Both the position numbers and the translations under genes were made by a program. The notes beneath the pieces were generated by a model that saw only the letters and a list, made by a program, of their open reading frames with translations, did no database searches and had not been told where the DNA came from. A stretch of 64,000 nt of DNA from Litsea cubeba (taxonomy: Eukaryota; Streptophyta; Magnoliopsida; Laurales; Lauraceae), in contig CM022946.1 of the NCBI GenBank assembly GCA_012931725.1, forward strand, positions 49,777,477-49,841,476. Reading direction: 5' to 3'. Positions 1 to 11,700 of this stretch are shown here, piece after piece (position 1 is the first letter of the stretch; every line of letters begins with the position of its first letter).

Positions 1-214
1 TGCAGCTAGTGGGCTTTAGGGCATACACCAATCCCAACAGATTCATCATGAATTTTGAGAAAGTTGTGAAAAACTCTAAACCAATAAATGAGTATTTCTA
101 GATTTCTGTGGACCCCAAAATCACGATCCTACCTGTTTATCTTTTTCTGAAAGACTATAAAGGCTTTTGTGTCTTAGTTGCACGTGGATTTTTTGAAATG
201 TGTGAAAAATGGCG
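1..214. other. unassigned flank
   Basis: This stretch lies outside the LTR that begins at 215. I find no coding motif, terminal repeat or match to the rest of the window. It should be the target sequence into which the truncated LTR copy was inserted. Confidence 0.4.
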
Positions 215-2305
215 TGATGGGACAGCGCTTCCGCTCTGTTCTACCGAGGTCGGCGGACGTGGGAGTCCGGTTGGGTCCGACCCTTTCGTAACCGGAAGGG
301 GGGCAGAGGCGTGCATCAACATTTCTTTTGTATGGGTGTGCCAGATTTTCTATTTTACTTGGAATTGCAAGTGGTGATCCGGAGATCAACCTTCGCAAGT
401 AAAAAGGAAATCAACTTCTTTCAAGCTTTCCATTGCACATATATTTAAGAAAAGAGACATTTTCTTGATTTGCCGTGAAAGGCGATTTTTTGGGGTTTAT
501 AGCCGATTTTGGCGTTTATAGCCGATTTACAATCCTTATCAATAATGAAAGACAAGAGTTGTGATTTTTTGTCTCTTTTAAAAAAATACAAACTACAATG
601 CAAAGCAAGAAAAGGAGGATCTAACTTCTCAGGAGATTGTCGGGGACCCGTTCAGATTGACGTTCGCAAGCCATATGTGGACTTCGCCATCATCCATGCA
701 GATGAGAACAGAGGATGCTATTGATTTGCTTGGCTTGGCTATAACCTCAGGTTTTTAGAGGACAAAGACCAAGAGGAGGTCCTATGTCCAATAAAAGACT
801 AAGTAGACGGGCTGAAAAGCCACGTCTAAGCCATTGGAGGCAGAAGGAGAAGGCAAGGACCTTGGGGGTACCCCCCAATGGACTTTTGTCACCTTGTAGC
901 GGTGGTCGGTGTAGGATTTCTGTAGAGTTTTCTTTCTTTGATTCCTTTTTCTGTCTGAGTTTCATAATTTTCTGCAATCTGTTGTTTGTTTTCTCTGCTG
1001 TCTGTCCTTTTTTCTTCTTGGAGAGCTCTCCTATTTATAGGCTTTTAGGTAGCCATTTAGGAGGGTTTATGAGCCTTAATTGTCATAAAGCTACATAAAG
1101 GGAGGAGTTACAAGATTGAATTCTTTATTTTGTAACTCCTTTTTTCTTGGCTTCTGATTGGCCGGAGGAGATTGAGGGCATTTAATCGCCTCTAATCGAC
1201 ATGATGGGAGGAGTTTCATGAGTTAAATGCCATGAATCTCTTGACTTGTAACTCCCGGATGCTTGCTTCTGATTGGTCCGTCCAAAGAAATGGATTAATG
1301 ACTGTAATAAAGCTAGTCAATTAATCGCATTAAGTGGTCGCCGAGCAGTCGAAGAGTCGCGGGCCGTGCCACGTCTTTTGGGATTCTTCTGGCGATGATC
1401 ATCGATGGATCTTCATGTAGATCGACGTCGGATGACCATGTAACTTCAGGTCTTGGTTGCCAACAGCGGGTCGGTGCCATCTGTCCTGCCGATTTCTCGA
1501 TCGGTCGGGTAGAAAGCACATTTTTTTGGTTGACCAGTTGACGATTAATGTTGATTTCGATACTCTTGATGATTAACCCGTGTTTTTTACGGATGTTAGA
1601 GAATTTGGTGTCTCAAAAGTATGAATTTTGGAAAATACCAGAGGCCGGACGCTTCAAATCGTGAAAAAATAGTGAAAAACGGGGTTTCCGGGGCCCTCCC
1701 GGCGATCCCGGGCCCCAGGGTCGCAGGGGCCTACGACCCTGGGGGGTTTTTCCCCTTTTGTCCCATTTTGTGTCCGTTTTTGCTGTTTTTTTATTCTTTT
1801 TTTCTTCTATATTTTTCCTTGATATTTTTGATCATTTATTGGCCTGATTCCCCTATAGAAAACCTGATGAGAATCCTTGCATTTTATTTTGCAAAGTTTC
1901 CAATTTTCTAAGAAAGCCGAAGACTTTATCGCGCAGAGCTGCCGATTTTCCGTCAGAAGCTGAAACTGTGTCAAACGATGTCGGAATGACCTAAAATTTG
2001 AGATGAAGCCTCCTGAGTGATAAATAAGTCCAACATACGCTTTTGTTTGAGTTTTGAAGCCGTTTGGGGTCCAATCACTGGTAGACTTGCTTTTATCGCG
2101 ATGAAGATGTCGCGGTTTGATGTGCGGTCAACCGATGTCCGATTGGCTTGAAATTTGACAGGGAACCTATTGGAGTCATTTTAAGATGTTCCATAAGCTC
2201 TGTCTTGGAAACCATGGTCCCGGGGAGGTTCGCCACCGAGAGGCCTGATTTGGCTTCCGAGCGTCAAAGTATGGTCAAATGTTGTCGAATTGACCTGAAA
2301 TTTGA
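215..2305 (-). repeat. truncated LTR of A/B gypsy family
   Basis: This is a second LTR copy in the same orientation as the full one at 2306-4892, with an offset of about 2.12-2.14 kb. Its 3' terminus (plus strand TGATGG at 215) matches the ends at 2306 and 46293. At 2305 it stops about 440 bp short of the TGTTGACACC start and abuts the end of the next LTR. It keeps the TATA-like box, the GGC-TTTATA-GCC repeats and the stem-loop near 1100-1140. The simplest reading is that copy A inserted into an older LTR of its own family. Confidence 0.8.
1031..1040 (-). promoter_or_regulatory. LTR TATA box (truncated LTR)
   Basis: The minus strand reads CTATAAATAG. The same box is at 3155-3164 and at 45430-45437 in the other LTR copies, so it is the likely core promoter of the retrotransposon. 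Confidence 0.6.
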
Positions 2306-4892
2306 TGATGGCCTGCGCTCCTGGCGCCTGGTCCTACCGAGGTCGGCGGACGTGGGAGTCCATTGGGTCCGACCCTTTCGTAACCCAGGGGGTAAGGGGC
2401 GTGCATCAACATTTTTTTTTGTGTGGGTGTGCCAGATTTTCTGTTTTACTTGGAATTGCAAGTGGTGATCCAGAGATCAACCTTCGCAAGTAAAAAAGAA
2501 ATCAACTTCTTTCAAGTTTTCCATTGCACATATATTTAAGAAAAGAGACATTTTCTTGATTTGTCGTAAAAGGCGATTTTTTGGCATTTATAGCCGATTT
2601 TTGGCGTTTATAGCCGATTTTGGCGTTTATAGCCGATTTACAATCCTTATCAATAATGAAAGACAAGAGTTGTGATTTTTTTGTCTCTTTTTAAAAAATA
2701 CAAACTACAATGAAAAGCAAGAAAAGGAGGATCTAACTTTTCAGGAGATTGTGGGGGACCCGTTCAGATTGACAGCGTAAGCCATATGTGGACTTCGCCA
2801 TCATCCATGCAGATGAGAACAGAGGATGCTATTGATTCGCTTGGCTTGGCTATAACCTCAGGTTTTTAGAGAACAAAGACCAAAAGAAGGTCCTATGTCC
2901 AATAAAAGCCGAGTAGACGGGTGAAAGCCATGTCTAAGCCATTTGGAGGCAGAAGGAGAAGGCAAGGACCTTGGGGGGGGGGGGGGGGTACCCCCCAAGG
3001 GACTTTTATCACCTTGTAGTGGTGGTCGGTGTAGAACTTCCGCAGAGTTTTCTCTCTTTGATGCCTTTTTCTGTCTGAGTTTCCGGATTTTCTGCAGTCT
3101 GTTGTCTGTGTGTTTTCTATTGTGTCTCCGTCCTTGTTTTCTTGGAGAGCTCTCCTATTTATAGGCTTTTAGGTAGCCATTTTGGAGGGTTTATGAGCCT
3201 TAATTGTCATAAAGCTACATAAAGAGAGGAGTTACAAGATTGAATTCTTTATTTTGTAACTCATTTTTCTTGGCTTCTGATTGGCCGGAGGAGATTGAGG
3301 GCATTTAATCGCCTTTAATCGCCATGATGGGAGGAGTTTCATGGGTTAAATGCCATGAATCTCTTGACTTGTAACTCCCAGATGCTTGCTTCTGATTGGT
3401 CCGTCCAAAGAAATGGATTAATGACTGTAATAAAGCTAGTCAATTAATTGCATTAAGTGGTCGCCGAGCAGTTGAAGAGTCGCGGGCCGTGCCGCGTCTT
3501 TTAGGATTCTTCTGGCAATGATCATCGATGGATCTTCATGTAGATCGACATCGGATGACCATGTGACTTCAGGTGTTGGTTGCCAACAGCGGGTCGGTGC
3601 CATCTGTCCTGTCAATTTCTCGATCGGTCGGGTAGAAAGCACACTTTTTTTTGGTTGACCGGGTGGCGATCATTGTTGTTTTGGATACTTTTGATGATTG
3701 ACCCGTGTTTTTTACGGATGTCAGAGGATTTGGTGTCTCAAAAGTATGAATTCTGGAAAATACCAGAGGCCGGACGCTTCGAATCGTGAAAAAATGGCGA
3801 AAACCCGGGTTTCTGGGGCCTTCCCGGCGATCCAGAGCTCCAGGGTCGCCGGCGACCTTGGGCCAGGGTCGCAGGGGACTGCAACCCTGGTGGGGTTTTC
3901 CCCCTTTTTGTCCCGTTTTGTGTGCGTTTTTACTGTTTTTCGATTCTTTTTTCTTCTGTATTTTTCCTTGACATTTTTGACCATTTATTGGCCTGATTTC
4001 CCTTTTGGAAACCTGATGAGAATCCATGAATTTTATTTTGCAAAGTTTCCAATTTCCTGAGAAAGCCGAAGACTTTGTCGTGCAGAGCTGCCGATTTTCC
4101 GTCAGAAGCTGAAACTTGGTCAAACGATGTCGGAATGACCTGAAATTTGGTGTGAAGCCTCCTGAGTAATAAATAAGACCAACCATGGCTTTTTTTGAGT
4201 TTTGAAGCCGTTTGGGGTCCTATCACCAGTAGACTCGCTTTTATCGCGATGAAGATGTCGCGGTTTGATGTGCGGTCAACTGATGTCCGATTGACTTGAA
4301 ATTTGACAGGGAACCTATTGGAGTCATTTTAAGATGATCCATAGGCTCTGTCTTGGAAACCATGGTCCCGGGGAGCTTCACCGCCGAGAGGCCTGATTTG
4401 GCTTCCGAGCGTCAAACTATGGTCAAATGTTGTCGAAATGACCTAAAATTTGACGTGTAGCCCTTTGTAAGATTTTGAAGCCGTCCATGTGCTCTATCTG
4501 ATGAGTGATGGCCTCGGTGGTTCTCGCCACCGAGAGGCTTGATTTAGCTGTTCGAGGGTTGATGTAGGGTCAAACGTTGTCGGTTTGACTCGGAACTTGA
4601 CGTGGAGCCTTTTGGATGTATTTTGAGACCATCCATCGGATCTATTCGAAGATTTGGTGTCTCCGATGTTTTCGCTGCCGGGAGCTCCTTTTCAGCTGTC
4701 GAAGAAGCGAAGTTAGGCCAAATGATTTTAAAATGGCCCGAAACTTCTTGTGTACTCCTCTTTTGGCTGTCTTGAAGGATCTTGCAGTTTTTGTTTGATT
4801 TTTTGGAAGCATCATTGCCTATTTATGGCAGGTTGCGACTTCATGTAGCTCTTTGGATCTTGAAAACCAAAGTGATATTTTTAGTGTCAACA
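2306..4892 (-). repeat. 3' LTR of gypsy copy A
   Basis: A 2,587-bp LTR read on the minus strand. It starts TGTTGACACT at 4892, next to a polypurine tract, and ends ...CCATCA at 2306. The right-hand copy (43715-46293) is about the same length with the same ends. It contains a TATA-like box at 3155-3164, GGC-TTTATA-GCC repeats near 2573-2637, a poly-G run near 2977-2989 and a GC-rich palindrome near 3846. The large LTR fits the long Tat-type gypsy elements. Confidence 0.85.
3155..3164 (-). promoter_or_regulatory. LTR TATA box of copy A
   Basis: The minus strand reads CTATAAATAG, at the same place in the LTR as in the other two copies. Confidence 0.65.
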
Positions 4893-4905
4893 AATGCCCC
4901 CTCGA
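4893..4905 (-). other. polypurine tract of copy A
   Basis: The minus strand reads TCGAGGGGGCATT directly before the LTR start, and the same tract precedes the LTR of copy B. This is where plus-strand DNA synthesis would be primed, and it fixes the minus orientation of copy A. Confidence 0.8.
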
Positions 4906-5116
4906 TGAACAGCGATGAGTTGCTTATCATTTGTAGTCGATGTGCCTCGAAGAGATTTTTGAAGGAGAGCCTGTGACTTGACCAAGAGTCTTTGAGCAGT
5001 CTTTCTTTTTGGTATTTGTAGCCTTTTGAGCTTCCAGGGGAATTTTATGGTAGTGAAAGGGATCACATACCATCTCGAGGTAAAGTTTTGAAGATGACAT
5101 CAGGGATGTGGATTTG
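4906..5116. other. non-coding 3' region of copy A
   Basis: Shared with copy B (about 43500-43703). No coding signal seen. It lies between the polypurine tract and the first hairpin array. Confidence 0.5.
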
Positions 5117-5345
5117 GGTTTTGACCTTGTGACCTAACAGGCTGTATGTGGCAGGTTAGGGGGTCGGGCTTGGTTTTGACCGTGTGACCCAACAAGCTAT
5201 ATGTGGAATGTTGGGGGATCAATTTTGGTTTTGATCTTGTGACCTAACAGGCTGTATGTGGCAAGTTAGGGGATCAGGTTTTGATTTTTGTTTTTGGTCT
5301 TGTGACCTAACAAGCTGTATGTGGCAAGTTAGGGACCAGGAATTG
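5117..5345. repeat. four-unit repeat with covarying stem (CCTAAC/GTTAGG)
   Basis: There are four units of about 60-75 bp. Each holds a left stem and a complementary right stem about 16 nt apart: CCTAAC/GTTAGG at 5133-5160, CCCAAC/GTTGGG at 5188-5215, CCTAAC/GTTAGG at 5253-5280, and again at about 5305-5334. The second unit changes both arms together. Three units survive in copy B (43340-43495). Confidence 0.75.
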
Positions 5346-5639
5346 GTTTGATTTTTGTGGAATGTCAATTTCAAGATTTTGGCTCAATTTGGTAGATGAG
5401 GCTGGATGGTTTGATTTTTGGAAGCTCATGGGGCTTGGAATTCTTTTTTGTATGGTCGAATCAACTCAAAAGAGGCATGGAACCATTTTTGTATACTCTT
5501 GGTAAGAGGGATTTCTCTTTGACTAAAAGCCCAATTTTTTTTTTTTTGTGCCTAGGTGGTCAAACCTGGCTCATATGGGCTAACCCATGGGACCTTAAGC
5601 TTTTGAAATGGCTTAGATCTCATATGGTGTCATTTTTGT

Positions 5640-5885
5640 AAAGAATATCCAAAAATATCTCTTTTGGATAGAGAATATCTAAGAATATCTTTACCTGGAG
5701 AGAATCTCTCATGTTCCCTTTATTTTGGGACAGGATATCTCAAGATATCTTTCTTTTGGGAAAGAATCCTTCATTGATCCTATCTTTTGGGAGAAAATCT
5801 CTCATTGATTTCTTTTTGGGAGAGAATCCCTCAAGATATCTTTTTTTTTGGGAAAGAATCTTTCTAATCTCTTTCTTTTGGTAAG
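5640..5885. repeat. array of short inverted repeats upstream of antisense gene
   Basis: A chain of small inverted repeats separated by TTTTGGG-like spacers. Examples are GAGAGA-A-TCTCTC, GATATC-TCAA-GATATC, GGGA-GAGAA-TCCC and GAAAGA-A-TCTTTC. It ends about 60 bp before the TATA box of the antisense gene. The whole stretch is missing from copy B. Confidence 0.65.
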
Positions 5886-5942
5886 GTTATTAATTAGTAA
5901 CACTTACCTCTTTCTTCTTTCCTTCTTTGGTTTGCTCTCTTC

Positions 5943-5949
5943 TATAAAA
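5943..5949 (+). promoter_or_regulatory. TATA box of antisense PMD-like gene (copy A)
   Basis: TATAAAA lies 129 bp upstream of the ATG at 6072, which would leave a 5' UTR of about 95-100 nt. It sits just after the inverted-repeat array. In copy B a deletion has removed it. Confidence 0.6.
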
Positions 5950-6081
5950 GCAAGGAGGAGGTTGGATCTCTTGCTCTTATTACTTTCTTTTGCAACAATC
6001 CCAAGAGGGCTTCAAGACCAAGAGTTCTTCTTCTTCAAGATCTTCAAGACTTTTCTTCTTCTTCTCCATCAATGGCTTCAA

Positions 6082-6771
6082 GTAAGTTCCCTTTTTCAAG
6101 AAAACTCCATTGTAGGAAAAACAAAAAGTTCTTTCTCTTTTTTTTTTGTTTCTTTCTTTTTCTTTTCTTTTTTCTTTTTTTTTCCACATGTTTTCCTTTT
6201 TTTTTACACGTGTTTTCTCTTTGCTTTCTTTTTTTTTCTTGCATTTCTTTTTTTTTTTTGGCTGTATGGACAGATCCGTACAGATCTGGCCATACAGCCA
6301 CGTGGCCTGTGGGCCATCCCTTTTTTTTTTCGAGAAAGTTTTTATTCCTTTTTTTTGTTTTCTTTCTTCCACTTCTTTTCTTTTTTGAGAAAGTTTTCTT
6401 TTTTTTTTTTTTTGCTCATCATGATAATGCCCCTTTTTTTTTGGCAAACCTAGATGTTCATGCATGCATTCTATTGTAAATTGAATTTGTAGCATGATGT
6501 GATAGCATACCTGAAAGTTTTCGCAAATTTGGGAATTTGGAGCTCGCAGCGATGTTGAGCCCTTCCTGATTTTGCGGAGACTTTGAGGTTTCGAAAGTTG
6601 GGAGTTTCAGAGCTCGCAGTAATGTTGAGCCCATCTTCAAGCTTTCTATTTCTTTCGGGATAGTTCCTTTTCTTTGGAATTGCCCCGTTATCATGTCAAA
6701 ATTTCGCCAGATTTTTTTAGCGAGATTCTGTCATTTTGATGTTTGATCTTTTTCTTTTCCATCCTTTGCAG
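6082..6771 (+). other. intron 1 of PMD-like gene, T-rich
   Basis: Starts GTAAGT and ends TTTGCAG, with long T runs between. The long open frames here (5848-6479 on both strands) are artefacts of low complexity. In copy B the acceptor AG is changed to AT. Confidence 0.65.
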
Positions 6772-7000
6772 GTAGTTCCTCCAGAACGAACAAGGGTAAA
6801 GAGCCTGCTACAAGCGTACCTCGTCGATCTTCTAGATCTTTTAATCCGGCCGTTCAGCAGGCCTTTGAGAAGGTCCAGTATGTTGAGAGAAATCTGGAAG
6901 AATGCGACTCCCTCAACAGAGATGAGATGAGGCAGCGACTGATCGCTCTCAAGGGAGTGGAATTCTATAAGATCATGATAAGCAGTCGTCCATGGGTGAT

Positions 7001-8769
7001 TGTTAGTTTTATGGACTCAATCCAATAGATGATATAATAAATTGATTAATTTCTTTATTTATCAGTATATTCATGCTTTCCTTTCATGAGATGAATGGTG
7101 ATTTATTATATACATGCACATAACCAATACAAATGACATGATGGTTCATGAGATGAACCGGGGTCCACAAGTATATTAGATGTAACACATGTGTATGGAT
7201 GAGATCCACAAACGGGAGACATGTATGACAAATCTTATACTTAAAATATATTCACAACTAGTGATGAGACTGGACATCTCATACTGACAAGGTTGCAGCA
7301 CTTTGATCACTATGAGATAGTGTGACTTGTCTCTATCATCAGAATGGAAGATTCTGGATCATAGTGCTGGTACATTGGATGTATTGAAGGACCATGAGAA
7401 GCACCTTATAAACACTGTCTTTACTTTAAGGTCTGCTCTCATAATTCCCTAGCAATAGACTCTCAATCCTGAGACATTAATGAACTCAAGTTTCTATCTA
7501 TTCATTTGCTTTGAGTCACCAATGAGTGAGGCCAACTGTAGGTCAACACCTCGGTGATTTGGGTACGTGGTAGTAGAGCTGTGGGAACATTCAATTGTCA
7601 AGATGGAATCTATCTCTAATATCCCCTTCTGCCAATTAATGGATTTATCATTGGTAAGTGCGCACCCATTCCGATTAAGAGTTAATTGGAAAGGTACCAT
7701 AGATCATTATAATTAATTGGGGCTCAAGGATAATAAGATATGGATCTAGTTTGGAAGACAGGTCCAATTAATCCATGGATATTGATAGAGGGGTCTACTT
7801 GTGGTAATGTGGAAGTTTAGGGTCTTCTATGTAATATTCCTAAGACTGGAGTTCAATTGCATTTATATAGTGGAGTTATTTGCAATTAACTGTGGGCCCG
7901 GATTACACATGAGATGTGGGGTCGCATGTCCTAGTTGGAGCCAGCTTTCTAAGGAATCCCTAGTGGTCCCCACGCTAGCCCAATTATTAGAAAGTATCTA
8001 ATTCTAGTTGAACTCTAAAAGGAAAGTTACTATTTCTATTTGAAGTGAGACTTTTAACAGTGGTAATAATGGACTTACTAATTTTAGTAGAAGTGAGACT
8101 TCTATTTTAATTAGAAAGGAATTAGAAAGTTACTAATCATATTTGAAGTGAGACTTCTAATTATGATATAGTAAGTTACTAATTAATGGAAGTAAGACTT
8201 CTATTGTAATTAGTAAAGAGGAGGCAGCTTGCAAAAGCTATAAATAAGAGGAGAGGAGGCCTTGGACGTCCATGCACTTTCCTAGCATTGGGATTCACGC
8301 CCAAGGTCCTTTTGTGCAATAGTTGCACATGCTATTCCTCCTCTCCCTCTTCTAGTTCTCTTTCTAGTTCCTCCCTAGAGTTCCTAGTAGTTTTCTCTTG
8401 GAAATCCCACCATCTTCTTGAGAAAAAGGAGAATCTAATACGGGTCATAGCGTGGAAGATCAAGAGGTCTTGGAGATCCCTATTTGATTAGTGAAAGCGT
8501 TTCATCATCAAAGAAGGACGCAACTCCTCCATTAGAGCACAACCGAGCTCCAAAGGTATAATCCACTTCCTTGCATGTTGTAGATTATTATGGATGCTTG
8601 TTAATTGCTGTTTCTATCTTCTAGATAGATTGTCATACTGATCATGATGGCTGAGATTGAGGACATAGATCTTGGATTGGGTTTTATAGCCTTCTGGATA
8701 GTTGATCCCTGCGTCAAGTGGATCAAAAGTTTTAGAAACCTATCCTAGAGGCCCACCCTATTTCCAACA
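7001..8769 (+). mobile_element. solo LTR (probably copia), 1.77 kb
   Basis: It begins TGTTAG and ends CCAACA, and interrupts exon 2 of the PMD-like gene. Copy B is continuous here, which defines the insertion exactly. A TATA-like CTATAAATAAG is near 8238, so the LTR reads on the plus strand. Only a 3-bp repeat (GAT, 6998-7000 and 8770-8772) flanks it, shorter than the usual 5 bp, so drift or an atypical event is possible. No internal retrotransposon coding sequence remains. Confidence 0.7.
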
Positions 8770-11700
8770 GATGGAAGATCAGAGCGTTTTGCCCAAGCCT
8801 ACCTTCTTCTTTGGTGATGCAGTCCCTGATGACATGACATACCAGAGGAGGTGTTTTCAGTTTTCTTTCACAGCAAATGGTGAGAAGAAGACTGTTGTTA
8901 CCCGGTCGACGTTTGATCGCACTGTCTCGATCATGAGCCTTGCCCCCACGTGCTCTAAGAGGGAAGATCCTCCAAGCTGGGTGAGAAGGACAAATGTAAT
9001 CAAGACCGGGGTTTTTGTTGGCGGTTCTCCTGGATATACGGAGAGGTCGCCTGTTGACAAGGACCTGTTGATGCCATCCAGCGGCTACCAGGGTTCTGAT
9101 TATCCGTCGGTCGATTTGAGACCGGTGGGCCTTGGTATTTTTAGCGGTGACGGCAGCAATTGGATCAAGCCTTTTCGACTTCGTGGCCGTTTCAATGCTG
9201 ACTCCGAGTGGAAGTCGTGGACTGATCGCGTCCTGCTGATTGGTGGCGCCGTTTTGAAGGAAGCCGGGATTTTTGATGCGGTCGGCGCCTTTAGGGAGAC
9301 CGTGATCTTTTCCGACGAGGCCTTCATGGCTATGCTGGAGTCATTCTTCCCACAAGCCAATACCTTCGTTGTGACGAATGGTGAGATTGGTTTCTCTTTG
9401 AAGGAGCTGAGCGCCATTACTGGATTCTCCATCCTCGGCAAACTCTATGAGAAGTTTATGCCGATTGACAGCGTCCTCGAGGGGCAGTCTGAGGAGTTCA
9501 GGCTTCTGTACTTTCAGCTCGTCGCCTTCTATGATTTTTTGAAGGAGAAAGAGGGTTTGAAAGTTAGATCCAGCAGTTGGAAGAGTTCTAGCTCTTCATT
9601 CCCCAACTTTTTTGATAGCAGGGAGTCTTCTGGTAGTGCAACCCAGGAAGCCAGGGCTCAGGATCCAAGTTCGAAGAAGATCTTAGCCATGCAAGAAGAG
9701 TTGAGAGATTTCTGTGCGAGTACAAACGCCATATGTCTTGACATTGCACTGTGGAGAGATCTCGCTGTTTACCTCACTTATTGGCTTGGTGAGGCTATTT
9801 TTGCTGGAGGAGAAGGAACGCACATCAGGCCGCATTGTATTTTCCCGGCTTGTCAGATGGCGTTTGGAGAGCAGCTTGCTTTGGTGCCAGCTCTTTACTC
9901 CTACCTGTGTACCAAACTGTAGGCTGCTGCTTTTTTGGTTCGGCTTGGGCTTCCCATGAATAGGGTATTTTCAACCCACATCTTTTATTCGTGGTACGTG
10001 TACCACTGTCCTGGCTTCCACCGGCTGGGTGCTGCATAGGATGATGATCCTCTGATGACTCGACTGGCTAAGGGCAAAGTCGTGTCCGAATCACTTTTTT
10101 TTGCCGGCATGAGGATCCGACGTTTTAGGGACGTCGAGATGGGGCAGTCTTCAGTGAAGCTTTCTCCGGAGTTACGGAAGAAGGCTTTTGATTTTGGTGC
10201 CTCCCGAGACTCTACCAGGGCGGGGTCGAGAAGGCATTACTCCTTGACAAATGCAGAGAGAGGTGGCTTTTCAGCATACATGTCGGCACGATGGTGCACC
10301 GTAGACATCTTTTCGTCGACATCCAGCCGTATGTACCCTCTCACTTTGCTTTGCAGTTGGGTTTTTTTCAAGGCGTTGTTGGAGCGCCTTCCAGCATGGT
10401 GAAGCGCTCTGGAGGTTTATATGATGGGAGAAATGTATGGGCTTTCTATATTGCTGAAGACACTACATCCATGATCTCTTTTCCTGTATTGTTGACTTCC
10501 CGGACTGCCGGCTTTGCGAAGTGGTTCGCGGAGAGCTTTTCGGCGTATCGGGGGCTTTCCAAGAAGGAGCTTGATGTGAAGCTCGCATCTGGAAAGGGCC
10601 TTGGAAAGTCGGATGGCGTCCGGCGAGAGGAAGTTTGGGCCTTCCTTTCTGGAGAGAAGCACAAGAAATACCTGATGAGGCTTTAGAGCAGGGCGTCATT
10701 GGTTCTGAAGCTGTTCGAGAAATACCTGATGAGGCTTTAGAGCAGCTAGAACAGGAGGAAGCCGAACTTGGTGCTTGGATGCAAGCTACACAGAGGCAAG
10801 CTTCCGTGGAGTCTACTGGCAAGAGTGGACCATCCAGTGAGGAGTCAAGTGGGAAACCTGACTCTGACAGCGGGGCAGGTTCCTCTAAGAAGCGAGCCCA
10901 GGAGTAAGAGGAGGAGGAGTCATCATCGCAGCAAGGGGCAGCATGAGGACTCTCCTGACTTGGGAGTTCCTCTTACTATCAATGAGGATGTGCCAGTGGA
11001 TGCTGACGAGCCTCGAGAGAAGAGAAGCCGAAAAGAAGAGACCGTCGGTGAAGGTATGATTCTTCCTTTTTCTCTTTCCATTTCTTTTCATGGGATTTTC
11101 CATGTTCTGATTTGCTTCTTGTTTCTGCTTATATTTTTTTTTTTTAGCAGAGGTAGACTTGGTGATGCCTGAGGTTCCAACCGATGAGGTGGTGATGGAT
11201 CCTGTCGGGGCACCTGAAGAAGAACCGAGGGACTCTGGATTGAATCCAGAATCTCCAATTGGTATGACTTCTTTTGTTTCTTTTTTTTTGTGTCTGCAAC
11301 TTGGTTTGCAAACATTTTTTTGCCAGCTGACATGCCACAGGATTTTGATGACTTCGAACCATCGATGGATGCAAATGTTGATGATGCTTCTGATGCGTTC
11401 ATGGAGGAAGAGAGTCTTCCGCCAGTCGTCGAAGAAGGTATTTTGCAGTAATAACCTTGATAATGATTTTCAAACAGGATTATGTTCATACCTTTTTGTA
11501 TTTCTTTGGCAGGTTTTGAAGTGACAGAGGAGAGTCCGTTGCTTCTAGAGAAAGGGATGCCAGAGGTTGGTCCAGAGGTAGAGACTCTTGGGACCAGTTC
11601 TGACAATATTGAGGAGATACCTCGTGCTGAGATTCCTTCCCGAGCAGGAGCAGCTTCAACTGGAAAGAGTTCTTTTGTTACTCTTCCAACAAATGATGAC

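Noticed and set aside
5848..6495. Long open frames on both strands rich in Phe/Leu or Lys
   Set aside because: They are produced by T runs in intron 1 of the antisense gene; the same applies at 42829-43324 in copy B.
8702..9922. Independent 406-codon gene starting at 8702
   Set aside because: Its first 23 codons are LTR sequence. Copy B shows the frame really continues from exon 2 across the insertion.
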